64,000 nucleotides of DNA, from NCBI GenBank assembly GCA_016795155.1, contig JAEUIE010000032.1:124001-188000 (forward strand). The letters are read 5' to 3'. Origin of the DNA: Planctomycetia bacterium (lineage in GTDB: Bacteria; Planctomycetota; Planctomycetia; Gemmatales; HRBIN36). The position numbers and the translations under genes were made by a program. The stretch's first letter is position 1; each line of letters begins with the position of its first letter. Positions 16,264 to 25,504 of the stretch are shown in pieces. Under the pieces are notes generated by a model. The model was not told where the DNA came from and did no database searches. It was given only the letters and a program-made list of their open reading frames with translations.

Positions 16264-17853
16264 TTACTCGGTTGCAAGTTGCAAAAGAACCGCTTCATAA
16301 TGATTGCGGAGCAGTAACAGATCATCAGCCAGGGCTGGGGCATTCCAGACCTTGCCGCCTGGCAACATAGGCACCTTGGCCAGTTCCCGATGTACTTTCG
16401 GATCAGCTGCGACCAGAACCAGATCGCCCGCTTCACCCATGATGACGAGCACATCGTTTCTCAACAGCAGTTGCCCATGACCATACCGGCCAGCTTTCCA
16501 TTTACGTTCACCCGTTTTGGCATCCAGGCAGGCCAAAATGCCATCATCCATGCCGTAAAGAAAACCCTCATGGAATACTGCAGAACTCATCTTGCACTTG
16601 AGCCGCTTGTTCTGCCAGATCGGCGTCGCTGTCCATGCCCCTCCATCCTTCTTGATTTGCAACATCACTGCCCCGGCATCATAACCTGCGGAGACAAAGA
16701 CCTGATCGCCCGGTAATGCCAATGGCTGTGCCACGTTGATCTTGTTGGTGTTCCCAAATGCAAATCGCCAGAGTTCTTTCCCGGTAGCCAGTTCATGACC
16801 GGCAACTCCCTCGGCATCAAAAATCAGAACCGTTTCAACATCAGCCAGCTTGGCCAGCACGGGCGATGCATAGGAGGCGCGATTCTTGCCTGCATGCCAC
16901 ACAGCTTTGCCCGTGGCACGATCATAAGCAACCACCCCGAAATCATTCGTACCACCGGGGTTTACGATTACCTTGTTACCCACCACCAGCGGTGCGCCAC
17001 TCATACCCCACTGTATATTGCTGATGGAGGCATCTTCGAGAATGTTGGTTTTCCATTTCTCCTGACCAGAAGCCAGATCAAGACAGGTCAGCAAACCGCT
17101 GGCGCCTAGTGCAAATACTTCATTGTTGGAAATGGTTGGCGTGGCACGCGGGCCATTACCACCCAGGCTTTCCTTAAAATGTCCCGGGTAGCCTCGCGTC
17201 CACCGTTCCTGTCCTGTTTTCAGATCATAGGCTACTACCATTTCTTCTTCACCACGCTGTTCGATGGTAACTGCCAATCCGCCGGCAAGCACACAACTGG
17301 CGTATCCACCACCAACAGGCCGCCGCCAGAGTTCCTTTGGTGCGTGCTGTTTCAAATCAAATTTCAACTTGGAGCCGGGAACAACCCCATCGCGCTGTGA
17401 GCCAAGAAAATCTGTCTGTGTGGGTGCATTGGCAACCAGTTCGTTGCTACCCAAACCAGGCTTGTTGATCAGCAGATACTGCTGCAAACGCTGTTCCTGT
17501 GTTGGTTCCCAGCGGAAATGAAAAACATAATTGTTGTTGCCGGTGTTCTCGATTTCCCGGATGGAAGCAGCAAACAAACCTGCTGCAATCGCCAGTATGC
17601 CAAAAGTGTAATACTTGATCTTGCGACTGACTTGGCGAGTGAAGAGCAGCCAGATGAGCAGCAATCCGCCAAAGAGAAGTACCAGGTTTCTTCCTACCAC
17701 CACCTGTGCAGAACTGGCAAAACGGGGGATGAGTTGTTCCGAGACAAGGTTAGTGGTCCAATTGACCGCTTCTGCAATTGCAAAGACGGTGATTAGAGTA
17801 ATGGGTATCCAGAAACGACGGAGATATGATTTTTCGTTTGAATGTACTGACAT
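16264..17853 (-). CDS. membrane-anchored PQQ-type beta-propeller protein
   Basis: A 529-residue protein with three N-terminal membrane helices (about residues 15-35, 50-67 and 75-93). A large periplasmic propeller follows. Propeller repeats show the PQQ-enzyme pattern of A-x-D-x2-TG-x2-W, for example VAYDLKTGQERWTRGY, TCLDLASGQEKWK, VAYDRATGKAVWH, and ACLDAKTGERKWKAG. No catalytic residues of a quinoprotein dehydrogenase are evident, so a binding or scaffold role like BamB is as likely as catalysis. It sits between rimO (16 bases upstream) and a His-containing membrane protein (3 bases downstream) in a minus-strand run. Confidence 0.8.
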   Translation of the reverse strand: MSVHSNEKSYLRRFWIPITLITVFAIAEAVNWTTNLVSEQLIPRFASSAQVVVGRNLVLLFGGLLLIWLLFTRQVSRKIKYYTFGILAIAAGLFAASIREIENTGNNNYVFHFRWEPTQEQRLQQYLLINKPGLGSNELVANAPTQTDFLGSQRDGVVPGSKLKFDLKQHAPKELWRRPVGGGYASCVLAGGLAVTIEQRGEEEMVVAYDLKTGQERWTRGYPGHFKESLGGNGPRATPTISNNEVFALGASGLLTCLDLASGQEKWKTNILEDASISNIQWGMSGAPLVVGNKVIVNPGGTNDFGVVAYDRATGKAVWHAGKNRASYASPVLAKLADVETVLIFDAEGVAGHELATGKELWRFAFGNTNKINVAQPLALPGDQVFVSAGYDAGAVMLQIKKDGGAWTATPIWQNKRLKCKMSSAVFHEGFLYGMDDGILACLDAKTGERKWKAGRYGHGQLLLRNDVLVIMGEAGDLVLVAADPKVHRELAKVPMLPGGKVWNAPALADDLLLLRNHYEAVLLQLATE

Positions 17854-17868
17854 GGTTTTCTCTCTGAA

Positions 17869-19326
17869 TTACGCTTTCCCCAGCAAATCATACCCCTCTG
17901 CTGCAGTAATCTTCACCGGTACCAAATCACCAGGTCCAATCTTTTTGCTTTTCACTTTGACTATCGGATCAATATCTGGAGCATCGGCATAAGATCGGCC
18001 CAGCCACCAGCCTGGCGTTTCGGGATCTGGGCCATCAATCAAGACATCCAGAGTTTGTCCCACCTGTGCCTGGCTCCAGGCAAATGCCACCTTTTGTTGT
18101 GTCTTCATCAATCGATCACGACGCTCATTCTTGACTTCTTCAGGCAGATGATCCGGCAGTTTCGTTGCCGGAGTTCCGGGTTCAAATGAATAGGTAAAGA
18201 CACCCGCACGTTCAAAGTGCATCTCAGTCGCGAAAGCACACAACTCCTGGAATTGCTCTTCCGTCTCTCCTGGAAAGCCAACGATAAACGTGGTTCGTAA
18301 TACCAGGTTGGGTATGTGTTCCCGCAACTTCTGCACCAGATCAACTGTCTGCTTGCGATTGACCTTGCGGCTCATGCGCTTCAGCATCGTATCGTTGATG
18401 TGCTGCAAAGGCATATCGATGTAAGGTACAATCTTCTTCGCTGAGCCAAGAACCTTCAGCAATGAATCCGTCAGGTACATAGGGTAGACATACAGCACAC
18501 GAATCCAGTCGATACCTTTGACTTTGTTCAGTTCCAGCAGCAAATCATCCAATCGTGGTTTGCCGTAGAGATCCATGCCGTAGTAGGTGGAATCCTGCGC
18601 AACGATATTCAACTCCCGCACGCCGTCTCTGGCCAGTTCCTTTGCTTCAGCTACCACCTGTTCAATGGGTTTGGTAGCATGTTTGCCGCGCATGCCGGGA
18701 ATTGCGCAGAAGGTGCAGAGTCTGTCGCAACCTTCACTGATCTTGAGATAAGCAAAATGCCTTGGGGTAATGCGAAGCCGGGCGTCGTCAGGCAAAGCTC
18801 GCACTGGTGCTGGTTTGAAAAGTGTTCGTTGTTCCTTCAGTAAGTCAGGCTTGGGTGGTGCAAGATTCAAACTAAGTTTGCGGCTTGGTTTAATAATCTC
18901 TTTCTTTCGCTTGCTGAGCGATTTATCATTGGCAGGCCGAGGCAGTTTTCCATCCAGCACCTTGTCGCAAACTGCGGTGATCTCTTCCCTGCCAAAGACC
19001 CCCACCAGATGATCAATGCCCGGTACTTCGTCCAGCAATGTTTCTTTCTTGCGTTCGGCCAGGCAACCAGCAACTACCACGGCTTTGAGTTTGCCCTGGT
19101 CTTTCAGATCGATCATTTCACGAATGACTCCCAGCGATTCCTGCCGGGCAGCTTCAATGAACCCGCAGGTATTCACAACAACAACATCCGCACCATTTGC
19201 TTCAGGTACTATGGCATAGCCATCCACTGCCAGGTGGCCCAGCATCCGTTCAGAATCTACCAGGTTCTTGGCACAACCCAGTGTTACAAAAGCAAGCGTA
19301 CCCTTCACAGGCGGAGGTGTTGGCAT
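17869..19326 (-). CDS. rimO: ribosomal protein S12 methylthiotransferase
   Basis: A radical-SAM methylthiotransferase that adds a methylthio group to Asp of ribosomal protein S12. The first cluster ligands are C18 (LGCAKNLVDSE), C54 (NTCGFIEAA) and C88 (AGCLAER). The radical-SAM cluster is C200-x3-C204-x2-C207 in SEGCDRLCTFCAIPGMRGKH. The LGCAKNLVDSE and ISEGC spelling favours RimO over MiaB. A C-terminal TRAM domain ends the protein. At 485 residues it is about 40 longer than the E. coli enzyme because of a Lys/Pro-rich linker (about 130-185) between the two domains. It leads the run with the PQQ propeller and membrane protein genes. Confidence 0.95.
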   Translation of the reverse strand: MPTPPPVKGTLAFVTLGCAKNLVDSERMLGHLAVDGYAIVPEANGADVVVVNTCGFIEAARQESLGVIREMIDLKDQGKLKAVVVAGCLAERKKETLLDEVPGIDHLVGVFGREEITAVCDKVLDGKLPRPANDKSLSKRKKEIIKPSRKLSLNLAPPKPDLLKEQRTLFKPAPVRALPDDARLRITPRHFAYLKISEGCDRLCTFCAIPGMRGKHATKPIEQVVAEAKELARDGVRELNIVAQDSTYYGMDLYGKPRLDDLLLELNKVKGIDWIRVLYVYPMYLTDSLLKVLGSAKKIVPYIDMPLQHINDTMLKRMSRKVNRKQTVDLVQKLREHIPNLVLRTTFIVGFPGETEEQFQELCAFATEMHFERAGVFTYSFEPGTPATKLPDHLPEEVKNERRDRLMKTQQKVAFAWSQAQVGQTLDVLIDGPDPETPGWWLGRSYADAPDIDPIVKVKSKKIGPGDLVPVKITAAEGYDLLGKA

Positions 19327-19561
19327 GAGACATCACAAAGGTTAAGATCAGCACTATCTTATGGATGAGCTGAACACGAGAAATGAGCATGCGACGCAAT
19401 ATTACCCATTTATGAGCGAATTATGAAGGAGAAGGCAGTTTGGTGGTCTGAAACAAAGCTTAAAATAGACATGGTATCATTCCAAGCGACTCTAAAAGCA
19501 CTATTCAGAACGAATCTGATAAGATATGGTATCCCTGCCTGATCATGTTGAGGTTGCCAGA

Positions 19562-20782
19562 ATGAATGAAACAGTCGCAGCCAACCCTACCAACGCGTCC
19601 TTGAAGGAACGGGTTCAATCTCTTCGACTAGGGCAGGAAGTCCGCGTGCCACCACGTCGAAGCAGCAAGTTATTTTGGCTGATCATCCTCGGCGTTTTGG
19701 TAGGTGGTGGTTCATGGTTATGGCTGAAGTATGGCGCTTCACTCAGGCAGGCCCTAAGTACCTCCACAGCACCACAATCCACTGTAACGGCTACCGCACC
19801 GGCACCTGAAAAGGAAAAACTGGCTAGTAACATCGCACTCGAAGCTGGAGGCTACATTGTTCCTTTTCAGAAGGTACAGGTTAGTCCCAAGGTAGGTGGG
19901 CAGGTTAAGAAACTTTACATCGAGGAAGGGCAATACGTCAAGAAAGGTGAAGTTCTGGCTGAGTTGGAAACTGAAGAATACGACTTTGAATACAATCGTG
20001 CCCTGGCTATCTCACAGTTAGCTAAGGCCAAGTTGGATGAAGCCGAGAAAGGCAGCCGGGTTGAAGAGATACTTCAAGCCGAAGCTGCTGAGAAAGAAGC
20101 AACAGAATCACTGAAGCAATCCAAAGATGAACTCGCCAAGCTGAAGGCCTCTGGCAGTGCGATCACCCGAGATGAACTTGACAAGGCACAGAGCAGGGTA
20201 CTGATCGCTGAACAGAAACTGGAGCAACAGCGAGCCTTGAACTCGATGATGAAGAAAGGCGTTCGTGATGAACGCAAGGCAGCAGCCAAGGCCGAATACG
20301 ATCAAGCTTGTGCTGAAATGGCCAAGGCTAAATGGCGGCTCGATAACTGTAAAGTCATTGCACCCATAGCCGGCAAGATTCTCGAAAAGAAAACCGAATT
20401 GGGGAATACAGTAAGGCCTGAAGCCTTTTCCAACGGTCTTTCAGCGAATCTCTGCGATATGGCTGATTTGAAAAACCTCGAAGTCGAAGTAGACATCAGT
20501 GAACGTGACATCCGTCAAATCGCCAAAGGTCAGAAATGTACCATCACAACAGAAGCGTTCAAAGACAAGAAATATACCGGCAAAGTAGCACGCATCATGC
20601 CTGTTGCCAGCCGCAGCAAAGCCAGTGTAACTGTACGGGTAAAAATTGATGTTCCCGATGATGAAATGGATCTGCGACCCGAAATGCGTGCTCGTGTACA
20701 GTTTTTGAAGGATGGCATCCCTGCGGCTCCGACACAGACTGCTGTAACATCGACAGAACCCAAACCAGCTGTGAAAAATTAA
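19562..20782 (+). CDS. HlyD/RND-type periplasmic adaptor (membrane fusion protein)
   Basis: The adaptor of an ABC efflux system. A membrane helix (about residues 38-56) is followed by a lipoyl/biotinyl half-motif (GGYIVPFQKVQVSPKVGGQV), a coiled-coil hairpin of about 110 residues rich in Ala/Glu/Lys, the second lipoyl half (VIAPIAGKILEKKTELGNTV) and a beta-barrel domain (EVEVDISERDIRQIAKGQ). I take ATG 19562 as the start because GAGG lies eight bases upstream; ATG 19526 would add twelve residues. The next gene, 14 bases on, encodes the ATPase. The order adaptor, ATPase, two FtsX-type permeases is like DevBCA or MacAB-type exporters. Cargo unknown. Confidence 0.87.
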   Translation: MNETVAANPTNASLKERVQSLRLGQEVRVPPRRSSKLFWLIILGVLVGGGSWLWLKYGASLRQALSTSTAPQSTVTATAPAPEKEKLASNIALEAGGYIVPFQKVQVSPKVGGQVKKLYIEEGQYVKKGEVLAELETEEYDFEYNRALAISQLAKAKLDEAEKGSRVEEILQAEAAEKEATESLKQSKDELAKLKASGSAITRDELDKAQSRVLIAEQKLEQQRALNSMMKKGVRDERKAAAKAEYDQACAEMAKAKWRLDNCKVIAPIAGKILEKKTELGNTVRPEAFSNGLSANLCDMADLKNLEVEVDISERDIRQIAKGQKCTITTEAFKDKKYTGKVARIMPVASRSKASVTVRVKIDVPDDEMDLRPEMRARVQFLKDGIPAAPTQTAVTSTEPKPAVKN

Positions 20783-20796
20783 TCCACGAGAAAATC

Positions 20797-21519
20797 ATGA
20801 GCAGTGCTATTGTTCGCTGTCAGGATGTCGTCAAATATTTTCAGCGAGGCGGCGAACGCATTGACGTATTACATCACCTGAACCTCGAAGTACAGGAAGG
20901 TGAATTTGTTGCACTCATGGGCCCGTCTGGCTCTGGTAAAACGACGCTGCTCAACATGATTGCAGGGCTGGATACACCCAGCGAAGGAAACATCTGGGTG
21001 GGAGATGACCTCGTCTCAGATATGAACGAAGAAGAACTGTCCCGCTGGCGGACCCGCAGCATTGGCTTTGTGTTCCAGTTCTATCATCTGCTGCCGGTGC
21101 TGACGGCATACGAAAATGTGGAGATGCCTTTGCTGCTTCTGCCGCTTTCGGCATCAGAGCGGAAACGGCAGATTTATACAGCCATGGAACTGGTCGGCCT
21201 GACCGATCGCATGTGGCATCGTCCCGGACAACTCTCCGGCGGGCAACAGCAACGTGTTGGCATTGCACGGGCTTTGGTCACCGATCCTACCTTAATTGTC
21301 GCAGATGAACCAACCGGTGATCTCGACTCCAAAAGTGCTGATGAAATCCTGACTCTCATGCAGGAACTGCCTCGGTCGTTGGGAAAGACTATCATTATGG
21401 TGACGCACGATCCGCATGCTGCCGAGCGTGCCCAGCGACTTGTTCGTCTTGAGAAGGGCAAACTGGTTGAGGATGCCTACGTCACCACGAAAACGGGTGC
21501 AGTTGTTTCCATCAGTTGA
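20797..21519 (+). CDS. ABC transporter ATPase, LolD/MacB type
   Basis: A 240-residue nucleotide-binding subunit. Walker A GPSGSGKTT is at residues 42-50, the signature LSGGQ at 146-150, Walker B LIVADE at 166-171, the D-loop GDLDS just after, and the H-loop in IIMVTHDPHAA. The sequence EEELSRWRTRSIGFVFQFYHLLP is typical of the LolD/MacB/FtsE group, which works with FtsX-type permeases, and two such permeases follow. It likely powers mechanotransmission across the envelope rather than classic substrate channelling. It is cotranscribed with the adaptor gene 14 bases upstream. Confidence 0.94.
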   Translation: MSSAIVRCQDVVKYFQRGGERIDVLHHLNLEVQEGEFVALMGPSGSGKTTLLNMIAGLDTPSEGNIWVGDDLVSDMNEEELSRWRTRSIGFVFQFYHLLPVLTAYENVEMPLLLLPLSASERKRQIYTAMELVGLTDRMWHRPGQLSGGQQQRVGIARALVTDPTLIVADEPTGDLDSKSADEILTLMQELPRSLGKTIIMVTHDPHAAERAQRLVRLEKGKLVEDAYVTTKTGAVVSIS

Positions 21520-21620
21520 GATGCAGATGCTGAATTGATGCTGGTAATATGTTTATCGGCTTACCATGGAAATATGATGTTGGTTGATTCTTTCGCGTGA
21601 AGGTGGCATAGGGGAATGGG

Positions 21621-22847
21621 ATGAAACTGCTGAAGCTGATTGTCAAAAACCTGATGAGAAACAAAGTCAGAAGCATCCTGACCCTGCTGGCTATTTTCTT
21701 CCTGGTTGCCATCTTCACACTGATTGCCACCGTCATCCGATTTCTTGATGATCAGATGACTGAGCAATCCAAAGACGTGCTGGCGGTCATTACCGAACGC
21801 CATCGTATTCCCAGCCGGTTTGATCGTAAGTACATGGACGATATCAGCAGCACTGGCAGTATCCTGAATTCCAATCTTTCCAACATCGAAGGATTTCGCA
21901 GTGACAAAACTAACATCTGGCATTTTGTCATTTTCACGCTCGATCCTGCGATGAAGGATCCTGACAAGATATTCTTTTCCATCGCTTGCATTCCGGAAAA
22001 GATAGGGACAATGACTGATGGCTTGAAAGGTTTCGATCCCGAAGGCAAAATCTGTCAGATGATGAAGAATCCACCTGTTTCAAATGTGGACAATATCGGC
22101 ATTGTTATGGGTCCGGAACGTATGAAAAAACTGGGCAAACAGATTGGCGATGTTTTTAAAGCCCAGACTATTCTCCATCGAGGGTCGGATGGAAAGCCCA
22201 TTGAATTTGAAGTGGAGATTGTCGGCGAGTTGCCGGGCGGTAATCGATGGGCACAGGCTGCATTTATGGATTACGAGTATCTCAGTCGAACGCTTAAGGC
22301 GGTTGGCTCCGAACTTGATGGCAAAGTCAATCTCGGTTGGATCATGACGGACAATCAGCAGTCGGCGATTCAAACCGGGGGAACCATCGAAACCTATCTG
22401 CCTGACGTGAAGTGCGAAACCCTCTCAGCAGCTATCGGTCGGTTTCTGGAACCGTTCAAGGACATTCTCTGGGGTGTAAAATGGCTGCTGGTACCTGCTA
22501 TCTTCGCAGTGATGACCGTTATCGTAGCTAATGCGATCAGTATTACGGTACGTGAACGACGCATGGAGATTGCAGTGCTGAAAGTGCTCGGCTTCAGTCC
22601 CAACCAGATCATGTTTCTGATTCTGGGTGAAGGTGTACTTCTAGGCGCCTTGGCTGGAGGCATCAGTGCTGCCAGTGTGGTTTACATCTCACGGAATGTT
22701 TCTATCCTGGCAGGTTTCAACGTTCCCGATGCTGCTATCAGTTGGGGTTTTCTGGCTGGTGCCGGCACAGCATTCATAGGCAGCCTGTTTCCTGCTATTT
22801 CCGCCAGAACAGTCAAAGTAGTTGATGTCTTTTCGCGAGTGGCCTGA
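21621..22847 (+). CDS. FtsX/MacB-type ABC permease, first of a pair
   Basis: A 408-residue permease with the MacB/FtsX layout: one N-terminal helix (about 18-40) after KLLKLIVKNLMRNKVRS, a large periplasmic domain (about 45-280), and three C-terminal helices (about 290-315, 340-365 and 375-400). The ISITVRERRMEIAVLKVLGFSP segment, linking helices 2 and 3 in the cytoplasm, is the usual coupling region that contacts the ATPase. Its stop TGA overlaps the ATG of the second permease by one base. The two permeases are equal in length but diverged, so they probably form a heterodimer. Confidence 0.88.
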   Translation: MKLLKLIVKNLMRNKVRSILTLLAIFFLVAIFTLIATVIRFLDDQMTEQSKDVLAVITERHRIPSRFDRKYMDDISSTGSILNSNLSNIEGFRSDKTNIWHFVIFTLDPAMKDPDKIFFSIACIPEKIGTMTDGLKGFDPEGKICQMMKNPPVSNVDNIGIVMGPERMKKLGKQIGDVFKAQTILHRGSDGKPIEFEVEIVGELPGGNRWAQAAFMDYEYLSRTLKAVGSELDGKVNLGWIMTDNQQSAIQTGGTIETYLPDVKCETLSAAIGRFLEPFKDILWGVKWLLVPAIFAVMTVIVANAISITVRERRMEIAVLKVLGFSPNQIMFLILGEGVLLGALAGGISAASVVYISRNVSILAGFNVPDAAISWGFLAGAGTAFIGSLFPAISARTVKVVDVFSRVA

Positions 22848-24073
22848 TGATACCAGTAAGTTACAACTACCGAAATCTGATGGTGCGCTGGCGAACCACC
22901 ATGCTGACTGCCATTGGTTTCACCCTCGTCGTCTCGCTGCTCGTAGTCATGCTTGCCTTTGTGCGTGGCCTGGCTGCATTGGCAGAAAACTCCGGCCACC
23001 CAGGCAATGTTATCATCTTGAAGGATGGCACTAACGATGAACTGTTCAGTGAAATCAACATCGACGATGTTCACAAAACCCTTTTCTCGCTCTGGAGCGG
23101 TGATTCACTCGTGCAGCGAGATCCAGATGGCACCGTATGGGTGAGCAAGGAAGTCTATGGCATTGCCACGCAGGAAATTCCCAGCCCCACTCCTGGCGGG
23201 CGGCCGAGCTATCGTTTCATTCAGATTCGTGGCATGGAAGATCCCGATATGGCAGGCAAAGTACACAGCCTGAATCTCCAACCGGGTGGTGAGTGGTTTA
23301 ACCGCAGCGGCACCCAGTGTGTTCTGGGTGATGGGATCGCCCGCATGCTGGGATTGAAAGTGGGTGATACCTTCAGGCCTCGCCCCGGCTTGCCACCTTT
23401 ATGGCAAGTGATGGGGATACTCGATTCAGCTGGTTCACCTTTTGATTCGGAAATCTGGGCCAAGCGAGAAGATGTTGGTAAGTACTTTGGTAAAGATAAC
23501 GAAGAAACAAAACAGAGTCTTTACACGACCATTGTGCTGCGGCTTCCCAGCTATGAGATTGCATCGAAAGCCTGTGAGTACTACCGAGGCTTGCCTGACA
23601 TCAAAGTCAATGCCATGCCAGAGAAAGACTATTACCAGAAGCTGACGGAAAACACGAAAACCTTTCAGGTATCAGCCATCGTCATTGCCATCATTATGGC
23701 CATCGGTGGGTGTTTTGGTTTGATGAACACCATGTTTGCAGCGGTGGCTCAGCGAATCAAAGATATCGGCGTCCTGAGAATCATTGGCTATTCGAAACTG
23801 CAGATTCTCCTGTCGTTTCTGCTGGAATCCATCTTAATCGCTTTTCTGGGGGGAATACTGGGTGTTCTGATTGGATTGGGAGTAAACGGTATTGAACAGA
23901 AAGGGCAACTAAGCTCAGGGCAGGGTAGTGGAAAAACAGTTGTGTTCAAAATGGTGGTGGACGAAGAAGTTATCAAGGTAGCAGCCATCTTCACCATTTT
24001 CATGGGGCTGATTGGCGGTATCATACCTGCAGTATCGGCCATGCGCATCAAGCCTCTCGATGCGGTGCGATAA
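22847..24073 (+). CDS. FtsX/MacB-type ABC permease, second of a pair
   Basis: A 408-residue permease with an N-terminal helix (about 20-45) after VSYNYRNLMVRWRTTML, a periplasmic domain (about 50-270) and three C-terminal helices (about 280-305, 325-350 and 370-395). The coupling segment AVAQRIKDIGVLRIIGYSKLQ and the end ISAMRIKPLDAVR type of signature are typical of this family. It starts on the last base of the preceding permease stop. hom follows 14 bases later and may be transcribed from the same message, though it has no functional link to export. Confidence 0.88.
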   Translation: MIPVSYNYRNLMVRWRTTMLTAIGFTLVVSLLVVMLAFVRGLAALAENSGHPGNVIILKDGTNDELFSEINIDDVHKTLFSLWSGDSLVQRDPDGTVWVSKEVYGIATQEIPSPTPGGRPSYRFIQIRGMEDPDMAGKVHSLNLQPGGEWFNRSGTQCVLGDGIARMLGLKVGDTFRPRPGLPPLWQVMGILDSAGSPFDSEIWAKREDVGKYFGKDNEETKQSLYTTIVLRLPSYEIASKACEYYRGLPDIKVNAMPEKDYYQKLTENTKTFQVSAIVIAIIMAIGGCFGLMNTMFAAVAQRIKDIGVLRIIGYSKLQILLSFLLESILIAFLGGILGVLIGLGVNGIEQKGQLSSGQGSGKTVVFKMVVDEEVIKVAAIFTIFMGLIGGIIPAVSAMRIKPLDAVR

Positions 24074-24087
24074 ACAGCGAGAAAGAT

Positions 24088-25392
24088 GTGTATATGAAGC
24101 CTTTAGGCGTTGCCCTGTTAGGGTGTGGTGTCGTTGGCAGCGGCGTTGTCAGACTGCTGATCGAACAGGCAACGAGACTTGCCCAGCGTGCCGGCAGACC
24201 ACTGCAACTTCGCCACGTTGTTGTCCGTGATGCTGAAAAAGAACGATTATTCGCAGTTCCTCCACAGTTGGTTTCCACTCGGGACGAAGTGGTTTATCAG
24301 GACCCTGATGTGGAAGTGGTCGTTGAACTGATGGGAGGTCTCGAACCGGCACGAACACGCATCCTCAATTGTTTCAAACACCGCAAGCATGTGATTACCG
24401 CAAACAAAGCCGTTCTGGCAACGCATGGCGATGAACTCTTTCGGGCAGCACATGATGCAGGCTGCACTCTCGGCTTTGAAGCAAGCGTCGGTGGCGGTAT
24501 TCCCATTGTTCATGCATTGTCGCAGGGGCTAGCTGCCAACGACATAATTGCAATTAAAGCCATTCTCAACGGCACCACCAATTTCATTCTGACATCCATG
24601 TCGGAGAAGAACATTTCCTATTCCGATGCACTACTCGAAGCACAACGGCTTGGCTATGCCGAAGCTGATCCGACACTCGATGTCAGCGGGATGGATTCAG
24701 CACAGAAACTAGCTGTGCTTTCCCGTATTTGTTTCGGTGTCAGCATTCAGGGAGATGCCATCGAGCGACGAGGCATACAAGGCATAGAACTGGTCGATAT
24801 CCAATACGCCCGCATCATGGGATATGCCATCAAACTGGTGGCGGAAGCCTGGATGAGCGAGCATCGCGTGGCATTGCACGTTGAGCCGACTCTCGTACAT
24901 CGGTTTGATCCGCTGGCCCAGATGCCTGGTCCTTACAATGCCATTGAAGTAGTGGGCGATGTGGTGAAGGACACTTTGCTCTGTGGTCCGGGTGCGGGGC
25001 AAATGCCAACCGCCAGCGCCGTGGTTTCTGATTTGATTGACCTGGCTTTGGGACATGCTGCCATCAATTTCAATAGCATGCGATTGTGGTCGCCTGATAA
25101 GGGCATTGGATTACGTTCGCCTTCCGAAATTGAAAGCCGATTTTATTTGAGAGTGAATGCTGAAGAACGGCCTGGCAGTCTGGCTCAGGTGGCTGGTATT
25201 CTTGGCAAAGAGAAAATCAGTGTTGCTTCCATTGTCCAGCACGAGCAGCTTGAAACCCAGCGAGGCTTGGCTGTTCCCATTGTAATCAGCACGCACGCAA
25301 CTAATCTGGGAGCTATTAGAAGGGCTGTATTTGCCATTGATGAGCTTACCAGTTGCTTGACCCCAAGTATTTATATGCCCATAGCTGAATAA
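24088..25392 (+). CDS. hom: homoserine dehydrogenase
   Basis: Reduces aspartate semialdehyde to homoserine with NAD(P)H, the branch point to Thr, Met and Ile. The Rossmann motif GCGVVGSGV is at residues 12-20 and the TANKA signature at 104-108 (K107). The catalytic region FEASVGGGIPI and NGTTNFIL is followed by ADPTLDVSGMDSAQKLAVL, where D203 and K207 match the catalytic Asp and Lys. A C-terminal ACT domain (about 355-430) begins at YLRVNAEERPGSLAQVAGIL and is expected to give allosteric control by threonine. Length 434 is normal. Downstream thrB/thrC are absent from the window. Confidence 0.96.
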   Translation: MYMKPLGVALLGCGVVGSGVVRLLIEQATRLAQRAGRPLQLRHVVVRDAEKERLFAVPPQLVSTRDEVVYQDPDVEVVVELMGGLEPARTRILNCFKHRKHVITANKAVLATHGDELFRAAHDAGCTLGFEASVGGGIPIVHALSQGLAANDIIAIKAILNGTTNFILTSMSEKNISYSDALLEAQRLGYAEADPTLDVSGMDSAQKLAVLSRICFGVSIQGDAIERRGIQGIELVDIQYARIMGYAIKLVAEAWMSEHRVALHVEPTLVHRFDPLAQMPGPYNAIEVVGDVVKDTLLCGPGAGQMPTASAVVSDLIDLALGHAAINFNSMRLWSPDKGIGLRSPSEIESRFYLRVNAEERPGSLAQVAGILGKEKISVASIVQHEQLETQRGLAVPIVISTHATNLGAIRRAVFAIDELTSCLTPSIYMPIAE

Positions 25393-25504
25393 ATTGCGAT
25401 GCCAGTAATTTGATGGTGTGCCAAAAATAAACTAAGCTGGATAAGTTGTGTTCCCTCTCGATATGATTGAGGGTGCTCTGAACTGACATACGCAGGAAGT
25501 TATT

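Noticed and set aside
25453-25473. Inverted repeat CCCTC/GAGGG before the pseudokinase gene
   Set aside because: Only five base pairs with an eleven-base centre that does not pair; too weak to call an operator or terminator.
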